Below are positions 46,130-57,300 of a DNA stretch of 64,000 bases, in pieces. Under the pieces are notes generated by a model that did not search any database, was not told the origin of the DNA, and was given only the letters and a program-made list of their open reading frames with translations. Numbering within the stretch: position 1 is the stretch's first letter; every line of letters starts with the position of its first letter. This DNA is from Lates calcarifer. Taxonomy: Eukaryota; Chordata; Actinopteri; Centropomidae. Where the stretch lies: positions 9,449,686 through 9,513,685 of the forward strand of contig NC_066843.1 of NCBI RefSeq assembly GCF_001640805.2, given 5' to 3'. A program made the translations under genes and the position numbers.

Positions 46130-48228
46130 CACAAAAGTCACAACTTTATTGCACCTTTATAGTTAACTATAGTGTGGTAAAGACACTTTCATTATGAAAG
46201 GTCTCTTCCATGGTCAGAAAAAGTGGTGCAAAATATAGAACCATCAATGCAAACATGTGAACCGTCCATTCACACTGGTAAATGTTCCTCTGTGTCAGTT
46301 TGAGAGTCACACCCTATGTTGATTTCACAGCCGACAAACACGTCCCGTGGAAATTAAGACTGTCGTAGCCTCTCTTGTACTGTACACACTACAGTCACAT
46401 AGGGAAGGTCTTGCATGAAAACAGACAACTCTCTTTTACACAAATGAACAAACACATTTGCAGATAAATTCTCGGGTTAACATCCACCAACTGATCCAAA
46501 TATTAGTAGCACATTAAAGATCTGTGTCTTTTCTTCTTTAAATTATATATTTATAACATTAAATCCTATACTTTTTTATAGCCAATTCAAGGCAACATCT
46601 CTAGAATGAAAAGAAATGCATGGGCAAATCTTTACAGCGTTGGAGGGAAACACAGGTAGCACAAGATGGACTGTACAGTCTTCTACACTGGCAAAGCATT
46701 TTGTTATAACATTAGTTTCTCTACGCATCTGTGCCCGGATTGGTGCAAGATGATCCCATGGTTTCCACACCTGAAATACTTTGTATAAAACAGTTTCTAC
46801 AGGATGTACAGGATGCAAAATGGTGGTCCAGGCAGAGGGACTACTCTGATATGAAACAGGGGCGTCTGATCAGAGATGAAGATGGGATACAGGATGGCTG
46901 GGTTCCTGAGTCTTAGCCCAGTTTATAGGTGACCAGCATGACCATCAGAAAATTGCATAGAGATATAAGATACAAGGGGAAAAGAAATTATTAGCATGTT
47001 GCAGTCCCATTCTAACACAGTGCCTGAAGTATAAAATTTAACCCTTTTATTTCAGTACATTGGTAAAGAACAGTTTATGGTGAGGTTTGTCACAGAGAAT
47101 GGAAAGGTCAAATCTCCAGACTGAGAGCCTCTGAACACTGGACTGATGAGATGAGCTACAGAGTTTAATAGCTGCACAGAAAATAACTGCTCATGTCTTG
47201 ATTTCCTCAAACAACCACAACCTCTATTCTGCAAATGCACATTGCACTATGAGCTCTCCGAGAAGTTCCAGGTGAACATACAGATATAATGAAAGTAATA
47301 GCTTCTCATGTGTTGTTCATCAATGTCAAGGCTTCCACAAACAGTCAAAATGTTTATACAAATCAGCTGAGCACTTACTTGTGGTCTTAAATATATTGGC
47401 ATCTGAAATAAACTTAACAAAAATGAACATAACCAAGATAGCAAAACTAAAAATAAAATTTACCATATCACATTTTGAACCAATTTAAACATGCACATTT
47501 AGAAAACGGTGGCAATTTTAAACCTTAATTTTACCAACAATACGCAGGCAAAATTTGGACCTTAAAAACAAGCCACATAGCTGATAAAGGTATAAAATAA
47601 AGAAAATGATAGTTTTAATGTATAATTTTTGATCATTGTAATTTAGTATCGAGTAATTTCAGGAGAAGGGTTTAAAAAAAGGTCACTTTTTTAAATGTCT
47701 GACTTTCTGAGCCCTTACGTCTGCAAAAGCAGCATAGTATGCTCTGAGATTCTGCACAGGTTTCAGTAAAAGACAGCCAGAGAGTTGCAGATATCCTTTC
47801 TCATTATTAGCTTATCTTTCAGAAATATGGTAAACTATATTAAATTTCATAGTAGCTTCAGGGCAATAACTAAGGCTCAAAGGATGCCAACATACAGTAA
47901 TTCATGTGACATGTATGTGTAAGGGTTTTCTGTTAAACACTGCATGCATAGAAAAGCTTGAGCCACTTGCCGTGGCATTTGGATTAAAAGGGGACATGAG
48001 TGGTCAAATCCAGCTGGCCAATGAAGACAACATTTCACATTTGTCAGTTAACGCAGTCAGCTGTGCTGCTTTTGGCTCAATTCTATTCTTAAATTTGGGT
48101 CTGAAGTGAAAACAAGAAAGATTAAAAAATTCAAATAAAAAAAAAGAGAGAGAATAAGGTACAGAAGTTTGGTATACAGTATTGTTGTCTCAGTTTCCAG
48201 TCAGCGTGACCTCAACAGCAGTCGGGAC
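46130..48228 (-). other. usp36: usp36 3' untranslated region
   Basis: The stretch is AT-rich with no other exon. On the minus strand, AATAAA occurs at 47046-47051 and 46145-46150. The second is the last one before the promoter-like block at 45.8 kb, so the 3' UTR is at most about 2.1 kb. A G10 run on the plus strand lies at about 46081-46090, just beyond. Confidence 0.55.
46145..46150 (-). terminator. usp36: Candidate polyadenylation signal AATAAA for usp36
   Basis: AATAAAG lies on the minus strand, followed by TTTTGTGAGCTGATTGTG, a T/G-rich downstream element. It lies about 300 bases before the promoter-like cluster of distal cyth1. An alternative signal is at 47046-47051. Confidence 0.5.
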
Positions 48229-48360
48229 TCAGCGACGGACTCCAAAAACTCTCTTCCCTCCAGGTGTTACGGACCACTTGTTCTTCCTGTCCTGGATCTT
48301 CTGGAAGATGTTGCTGCCACTTCTCCACTTTTCTTTTTTATAGTTTTTCATTTTCTTTAC
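48229..48360 (-). CDS. usp36: usp36 last coding exon
   Basis: The exon is 132 nt and encodes [20 protein letters not shown] then [23 protein letters not shown] and TGA (48229-48231). The acceptor ATATGAAG is the first AG after a CT-rich tract. The human end KKIKKFKREKRRNFNAFQKL supports it. Confidence 0.92.
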   Translation of the reverse strand, partial: VKKMKNYKKEKWRSGSNIFQKIQDRKNKWSVTPGGKRVFGVRR

Positions 48361-51300
48361 CTTCATATTTATAAGTAAAAATGGGGAAAAGAAGAGAGCA
48401 GGAACAATAAGCAGTGAGACAGGCAGTCATAAATTTGCACTTACATACTTAAGAAGCACCAAGATCTAATGCATGATTCTTACAGTTTCCTGTTGCGTTT
48501 ATTTTTTCCCCTCACCTTTCCTCTGTCAAAGTCTTCATCCCACTCATCGATCACAGTGTCATTTTTTGCATGGCGGACATCTTCAATGGCATCTCTACTG
48601 ATCGAAGAGACCTCTCCATCCCAACTGAGGACTACATAAGACAAACAAAACTAATAAGTACATGTAACAACTTTTTTCCATTACAAAAGTTCAAATGTAC
48701 ACAGAGAGGCAGTGTCTCACCATTGGCTCCATAGGCCTTATCTGTGGCATTCCTGAGCAGCTCCTCTACCACACCACTTGTCTTTTTTCCATCCCAGGCT
48801 ACAGGAGCAGCTCGGGTCGGAGTGTTGTCTCCAAATGCGCTTCCATCAGCCGCTGGAGCCTGGCTGCGTTTGTAGCCGTCCTTCACTTGGCTGTCCCACA
48901 CTACCACTGTGGCTGGATGTGGAAAACAATCAGTGCAACAGTGATTAAATACAACATTCTCAAAATCTAATGAGTCACGTACTCATAGTGTATTTATGAA
49001 ATGACCGGTCACTGAAATGAAAGACTGAGAGGCTGCGGTGGTGCAGAATGATTTTGGTTAAATAGCTCCAATGGGTATAGTAGGGTATTGTATATCCAGT
49101 GTTGGCATGGCAACAAGATCACACATTCTCACTGGATTTTGCATTGTATGAATGTACCTTTTTTTGTATGTACTGTATGTGCATGCAAGTCCATGCTCAC
49201 ATACCTGCGCTTGGTTTGCTTATTTTGTCATTCTCTGTGGTGCTCTTTTTTGAAGGGGGCTTCGCAGCTTCAGGCTCATCATTCTGCCCGTCTGAACATC
49301 GCCTGCTCTCCTCCCACAGTCTCACCTCTTCTTTTAGCCTCTTCTTCTTCATCTTTAATTTTTTTTTCAACTTTATCAGATCTCTTGTATCATTCTGGAC
49401 GACAGTGGCCTTCATCTCAGAGTTGCTGCTGGGGGGAAAAAAATTAGTTCAGCTGAGTTAATGCGCTTATTGCAAACAGAAAGGAAATTTTTGTATGTGT
49501 GTGTTAATAAATGAAAATGAATTATGAGAAAGAATAATGTAGCATCTGCTTTACCTACACTTGACCCTAACTTTTCTCAAGGTTGAGCAAATTCTATACT
49601 TTTAGAAGGAATGCCCAATGTCAAGTCCTTTATATTGAGCTGACTAATTAAACAAACACTTTAAGAAACAAGTACTTATTCATTCTTATGCTGTAGCAAG
49701 TATGTAGCACGGTTGCTGCATTGTGAGAGTTTGTTGAAGTGTCTGACAGTTGAACATGAGCACAGTTCAAAGAAAGAGCAAGCTGGTTGTTACAGAGAAA
49801 AAGTCATATACCCTGGTTTTCTAAAATAATGGGCTCCAAATGAACTTGTGGCAGTGCTTTTTGAACAGAAATGATAAGAACAGATGATTGACGATTTGAA
49901 CAGAAAAGATGCATGGATGTATACCCTCTGAGGGACACAAAGACAATAGTGAACCTTCAACCAACCTTTCTGATGCAGAGCAAGCTGAAGTTGTGTCCTG
50001 CAGAGTCTCCACCAGTTGCATCTTCTTCTTTTTCTTTTTCTTCTTCTTCTTCAACAACACAGAGTCGCTTCCCTGTTCCTCACGGTTTGACTCACACTGC
50101 GCTGGGGTCGTAGAAGCTAACTGAAGCTTTTGCTTAGGCTGCTCTTTTTCTGGATTGGATGTTAGACTCCACATGCCACCTTGACACCAATCCTCCTCCT
50201 GGTTTGATGTGTCCAGGTGAGACGGGACACATTCCCTCTCTTTCGATTTCTCTCCGTCCTCAGTGTCCCTTTTTCGCTTTTTCTTTTTCTTCTTGCGCTT
50301 CTTCTCACTTGCCATTTCCAGGAGGTTGGCCTGTGTCACCGTAGTTGGTGATGTGACTGGCTCTGCCTCATCCTCCACCTCAGAATGGCGGCGCTTCTTT
50401 TTCTTCCTCTTCTTCGGGTTGACCTTTTGAGCTGAAGGGCTGTTGAGGTCTGGCTCTTGGACCGCCGAGCTGATGTTGTTGGAAGACTTGGGGCTCTTTG
50501 GGCTGGGACTGTGAAGCCCATTGGTTTTAAGAGAAAGGCTGGCATTTGGTTTTTGCAGTGTGGAGAGAAGGGACTGTTTTTGAGGGCTCTGCTGTTTGAA
50601 GGATTCACTTGAGTGAGCAAAAAGCGATGACTGGACTTTAGGTGAATGGAATGGACCAGCTCTGAGGAGAGAACAAGGGGATTCAGAGTGCCACTGTCAA
50701 TTCACATGGCCAAACCTACATTATATTGACAAGTGTGATATCAGGCTCACTCTTCATACCTGTGAGTGTGAGAAGGTGAGGCAAAGGTGAGGGGGTTAAG
50801 TTGATTTTGATGCGTGGGGTCACTGGACAGCTGGCGTGACAAAGGGGGCAGAGCATCAATGTTGCTCGGACTCCGGCTGCGAGCCTGCAGTTATCGACAT
50901 AAATAAAAACTTGGTGGTCTAAAGAAAATAGCCATGAATGTGACAAAAATAAGGAAGAGAATCAAATAAGGAAAAGGGGGCGGTTAAAGGGATGGCAGGA
51001 AAAGATGGAGGGAGGAAAACAAGGAGGAAAGGGTATGGCAGAGAAGAATTAGAAATGGTTAGAAAAAAAGAACAAACTAAAGGAAAAGAAGACAAACTCT
51101 AAACAAGTGCTACCATGTGGTTGATTAGACAGGCACACTGGAGAAACAACACACTACATATAGCAGAAAATAAACTGGAGGAAGAGTTTACTTGCCTTAA
51201 TAAAACTACTCATTGAAAACAATGGTCAAATTTGAGATAGCAGTGTGGAGTGGGGGCAACAGGGAACCAAGGTATCATGAGCTTGCACTAAGACTGCTTA

Positions 51301-54300
51301 GTGCTTAGGTGCTGCTGCTGTAGATGGGAATGAAGTTCACCTTCTTGGCTGACAGGGCCAGTTTCTTGGCAGGCGGAGGTGACATGGTGCTGGTGGCTTC
51401 GGATGTGATGTTGTTGAGGGCCGGGGGTTTTATTTTCGCCGTCTTCTGCTCCTCCGTGCTCTGTGAGCGCTCCACGCTCTTGGCTGGAGACGCCAGTCCA
51501 TTGGAGCCCTTTCGAGGGGTGGAGGGCATCTCTCCTACTGGCGCGCTTTTGGGACCTGCGGAGTCCTGGCCGACACAGAGGCAATCAGGCTGGCATACCT
51601 TACGTTCTCAAAATTTGCATTTAAATTGGCAGCTATTTTGAAAGTTGGGTTTTGGACAGTTTTGACAGCATTATTTTTTTCTCTTTAAATTGCAATTTTT
51701 AATATTACAGAGATTTCATATCATAATGAGAGTCTTAACACTTCCATATCTAGTTTGGACAGCAACACTCTTGATAAAAAAACAACCCTGATTCTGCCTT
51801 TAAAGCAAAATTTCTGTTCGTTCCTCTTAACTGCAAATGTTACCTTTGAGTCAGTGGTGTCGGCAGAGGAAGAGTCAGACAAAGACTTAAATGAGGTAGA
51901 TGCTGCAATGCCTCTGCCCTCGCCACTCTGCTTTTTGTCTCCCTCCGTCCTGCCGACCCCGTTGTTGGAAGGGGTTGGAGTGCTGCTGCTGGGACTGCGC
52001 TTGGCTCTGGGGAGAGGGCTTCTTCAGCTTCTTGAAAGGTTCCTCGATAACCGTGGGTCCGCCCAGCAGCTTTGGTGGACCATTGGAGGATGACGTCCAG
52101 TTGGAAAGTCTAGGTTGTGGCTGAGTGTTCACACCATTTCTGGAAACGGGCAGGCCCAAACCACCATCCACGGACTGGATCTTGCGTAGTTGTGCAGGCT
52201 CAAGTTTCTGCAGAGAGGAGGTGAACTTGTACTAAATTTACACAGTATTTGACCAAATTGTTACAAGCTGTGAAACTGGCATCCTTTAACCATACAAATG
52301 TTTTATATATAAATGTCTTGCCTTTTACCTTTGTGACCTGCGGGGATGAGAGAGGGCCGTTCAGGTTGGTCCGCTTTATCTGTTCAGATGATGCGCTGTT
52401 CTTCCCAGGATGCAACATTCCCTGCTTGGTGGTCTGCCCATCTGCATTCTTCTTGGTTTCAGGGATCCTTTAATATACAAACACAGACTCTGCTTTATTT
52501 AATTATATATCCAACAGAAACAGCCTTTTTGATCTCTTGCAGCGCTCCAGTGTCTTACCTCAGGTAGAAAAGCACATAAGCCTGCTGGTTCAAGACCACT
52601 TTGATGTTGCTAGAGTGCACCATTGAATCATTCATTTGATACCACTGTCCATTGCTTGCCTAAGAGGAAACAAGAAAAAAACATTCAAAATACGGATCAC
52701 AAGAGGTCTAGCATAACTCTAACCTTTTATAGCAACTTGCTGTGAAATGTATTTATTTAACCTTTAATTATCTACAGTTAAACTATGAAAAGTTAAGATG
52801 ATTTCATGCCATAAATCTGATGACAGGGACTTTATACCCCAAACATAGTCTGAGAGTCATTATACCTCACTGAAACTGCTGATAGCATGTACACTATCAG
52901 AGGTAGCCATGTTTTTAACCTTACTGGCTATATTAGGCCTTTGGCTCATCTCAACATAGAAAAAGGTGTGCATCTAGTTGCCTTACCTTGACATAACAGT
53001 AGTAGTGGCCAGCATGACAGCTGTACCCAGAGTGCACCAGAACAGCATAGAGGCCGTACATAACAGGATCACCTGAGCTCTGAGACATGTATGGGCGGAT
53101 GTTCAAAAATTCTGGGTATCCAACATCCTGAAAACAGAAACAGATGGTATATGGAAATATTAGACACACTAAGAATTGAGACAGCTCTTTCAAACAGCCA
53201 ACTGTATGAGAATTCTGTGTTAACCTTTGTTATTTTGCCTCCGCTGAAGTTGGCAAACCTCTTCAGGGAAAGCGTCAGAACATTAGATGTTCGATGGACT
53301 GTGAAGCGTTTGGTTGCTGGCACTTTCTTTTTGCACCTGGAGGAAAAAAAAAGAAAGAAAAATGATACTTCAGTCAAAAATGATGTCTAATGTGAAAAAT
53401 GAATATATATTTATAAAAATATTTTTTAAGTCCAGCAGATTTACTTAAAAATGTAGGCACTCACTTGGCACACATGTAGGCATTCTCTCCACTTAATACA
53501 TCTGGTTTAACAAACAGTTCCAGGGCTCGCACAATGTTTGCTGCTTGCTGAAAAACAAGGACAGAAATCTACTCAGTATTGCTTAAGTTTAGAGAAGCAG
53601 TGATTATATACCAATATAATAATATTTTCATGGAAATAAAAGACAGATTAAGATTTTGTAAAACCTACCCGAATCTCCACAGCAATGTCCAAATAAGGGT
53701 CATATGTGTCAGACACACTTTTACAAATAGAGCATTTCACTGAAAAACAGAATTAAAAATAAAATCTGAATGCAGGCTCACTGTGATTAGTGGAATATTT
53801 CACATGAGCGTCTGTTCCACTTCCTGTAAACACATAACAATCAAGAACCTCAACAACTGCCTCTAACTCTCAGATCAAACATTTAGGGGAATTACCATTA
53901 CATTCAAAGCTCTTTTCATTTTCACTCATGACATCTCTAAATGTCACTAGTCACTATACCAAACTAACACTTACAACTAGATGAAAATAGTAATAATTAT
54001 TATTATATAATAAATAATTATTACGTAATAGTTTTGCAAGTTACATCTTACAGAACCGGGTTAAATTCTAACTTTAACCATCAGTTTAATTTTGACTGAA
54101 GAAACTTTCAATACCTCTTGACCTGAGGTAACCTCCAAAGATCTGGTGAACCAGCGTTGTGGCCTGGGTCTGCCTGTCAAGCCTACAGACAGGAAGGGAA
54201 CAAAGAAAAAGATCATCAAACCATATTCATCCAAAACAGAACATATTTTTAACACTTTTAGGAAACAATAAAAAAGCCTTACTTTGGGTAGCCGTTGAGA

Positions 54301-57300
54301 CAGGCTTTCTGCATGGCATCGATGGTGTACCGCAAAAATTCATGGGCGTCCTCCTGGCTTCCAAAGCGAAAATGTCTTGCAATTTCTGTGGGAGACAGAA
54401 GTGCAAGTTAGCTTTGTGCTAACTCACGATTTCAAACACTGAGGGCTAAAAACGTTAAGTGCTTTGTGACAATTATTCATGTTTTTGCCACACCACCTTC
54501 TGAGACAGGCAAGTTCAGAGCAAAAAGACTTTTATATTAGGGATGCCAATTCTGGTGCTTAAATGCACACAAATTCCATTGCACAAATTTAAGAAACAAC
54601 CTTTAGTATAACCTTCTTTCACAGGACAGCTAGAGGCTGTTATTGGTGGTTATAATACCACTCCAAATCTGCAGCTGGGTATTGTACTGTTGTCTGCATC
54701 AGACCGCAAATAACCAACACAACAGCTATCCAGCGCAAAGCTGATCAACACAACAGATAAATATCAGCAACTGCCATTGATGAATGTCATCTTATTTGCA
54801 GATGGGCGGATGGCAGTCAAGGTGAATATCTGCCAATACAGATGTTGCAGAGGCAAAGAGCAGGTTATAATGCATGAAATAAGCCTCCTCCACAGGGTGT
54901 CTGGGCTCAGCCTTAGAGACAGGGTGAGGAGCTTGGACATCCGGATGGAGCTCGGAGTAGAGCCACCGATCCTTCATGTCGAAAGGAGCCACACAGGAGG
55001 TGGTTTGAACATCTGGTTAGGATGCCTCCTGAGTGCCTTCCTTTGATGGTATTCTAAGCACTGGTAGTTTACGTATGGCCAGTAGGTGAATGTATGGAGT
55101 AATAATCAGTGAAGATTGTTTAATATATTTTTAAGTTAAGAGTATTCTTTCATGGGTACTTACAGCTGGCCTGTAATGTTGGTACCTCATACAACTCAGA
55201 CAAGCAGTTCAACAATGATCTAATAAAAAGCTTACAGTCACTTAGTGATTTCAGCAGACTGATGTCTCATCTAAAAGTTGCACATTAGAGCTAATGTAGC
55301 TCTAAACCCTTTCTCTCCACTGTTATGTCCTAATGGGAAAATGGGAAAGTATGAGCTGGTGGAATTATAATGTGGTCATCACCACATTCCCAGCATAGCA
55401 TCCCGGCAGATTTATGACAGTGAGTCAGCCTTGAGTGGGAAAAAGGAATAAGATACCACGCACTAATGACCTGTTTGACGCACTTCTCATATCTTGACTA
55501 TATGAAATCTGTTGGTATTTGATTGGAGGGTTATGGTTTTATTTTGTCTGCGAGAACCCAGCAGTGAGATCCTGGGGCGATTCCAGGAGCAGTTACAGTA
55601 AGCTGTTTCGATTTTTATTTTTTTTTATTTGTGATGACATTGATCTGTATTTGTATTTTCTGGGTGGGCGGAGCATGCTGAGCAAGAGACACAGATGTTG
55701 AATTTTCATTGTATGCATCTGCATTACTCTAGAATCAGTGGCACATTTCTAATCATGGGGGTAGTCAACAACTAAATTAATGTAGAGGAAAACTGTAAAA
55801 CACATACAGTATGTTTCTCTGTCCTGGTTTAAAAAAAAAAAAGGGAGGGAAAAGGGTGGACTGTAGATTTTTGTGCTAAAGCTGCTCCTCTCAGCCTGCA
55901 GTCACAAGGAGACAGAGAGGGCATTGGGGAAGGAGAGAGGGAGGGATGAAGTGGGGGGAGGGAGAGAGAAAAAGCGGCACAGGAGGTGGAGACATGATTG
56001 CAGCAGCACATAAGGAAGTCGCAGGCAGGTAGGGAGGGCTCCTGTGAGACTACAGCACAGTACTTCACCATGTCAAGGTGCAACTCACACCTCATCCCTA
56101 CTCTCTACTTGGTGCTCATTCAGAGCCTGCAGTCTCACCGCTCCACTTATGTGCTGCAGTTACTGGCTGTTGTCACATGGGACACTGTGGCCAGTGTTGT
56201 GTCACTGTACCTCTGGCAATATTCAAAAAAAAAAAAAAAAAAAAGAAGCAGGTGGCTGTGACTCCTGTCAGAGCCTACACTGAAACTCCACGCACACTGC
56301 TCAGACACACAATCACACAGTGTTGAGGGATGGCAGCTTTCTTACTTTTCAGGTCTCTGATGAAGGAGACAGGCTTGATGGCATTGCCTGTGTTGGCAAA
56401 GGCTTGGATGATATGGTTCTGCATGATACAGATCATACAAAAGCCTGACTGGTGACCTGAAACACAACAACACCATAAGATAATTAGAGTGCCTTGCAAA
56501 AGAAATCTACAGAACTGTGCTATGAAGTTATATTTAAATCAATATATGTCCCAATGAAAACGTAATCTCACTGAAGGTCAGTATTCAGATTCAGAAAAAC
56601 ATTAATGTGCATCACAAAGCAATAGGTCAGAATCTGGCTAATAGTATTCAAGACATGCAACACATTCATAATTTTAGGATTTTGTTTTTTCAAACAAATA
56701 TTCAGAAATGTATTGGTGTTCAAAGGTGAAAAATCTGATAAAAAAAAATAATGATTTGTAATATTTTTTCATCAATTTGAAGGACTCTGATAATGACTGT
56801 ACTGTTATTTCATAACCTTCTATTGTCTGAAACATATTTTGAGCTGTGCCTGCTACAAAACCACCCCCATTACTGGTTATTTTTCAGTGAAAATTGGTAA
56901 AAACTGAAAATGATGAGCCAGGCATATGTAGCTGATAGTTGTGGAGCCTTTATTAAACACGTTTTTTCCCCTCATAGTTTCCATAGAGGGGAATTTGATT
57001 TTAAAGGCTTAAACATCTCAATATCTGTGTCACCTGAAATAACACAAAACGATAAGTAATTAGTAATAATTTAAGGTTTGTATCTGTGATACATTTTCTG
57101 TCCATTTGGGCTGAATACTACTTTACAATTGAGCCTACAGCTCTGACACTTAGAGGTTAGTGAGTCTGTTTTCTTGGCTTGTTAAAAATGATCACAGACG
57201 TCTCAATGTGTCAGAGCCTAAGTACAACTTAATGTGAACAGACTGAAGCAGCTGTTTTTGTTTTTCCTCTTCAGCTGCTCTGGCTTGCATTCCACAGTGA

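Noticed and set aside
49821..50378. 185-codon frame extending past the usp36 exon 16 donor
   Set aside because: The part before 49966 is the real exon. The rest (after GAAAG) is intron, because the next exon joins in phase with conserved sequence.
51555..51557. Acceptor CCGCAG for usp36 exon 14
   Set aside because: After the preceding exon (phase 0) it leads to a stop within seven codons. The acceptor ten bases earlier (GTCGGCCAG) keeps the conserved frame.
51288..51584. 98-codon minus-strand frame over usp36 exon 14
   Set aside because: It is out of frame with the conserved [15 protein letters not shown] reading, so it is a shadow frame.
51844..52207. Tiny intron inside usp36 exon 13 as explanation of the frame change
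   Set aside because: No GT-AG pair of realistic size spans the break. A single-base indel in a G run is simpler.
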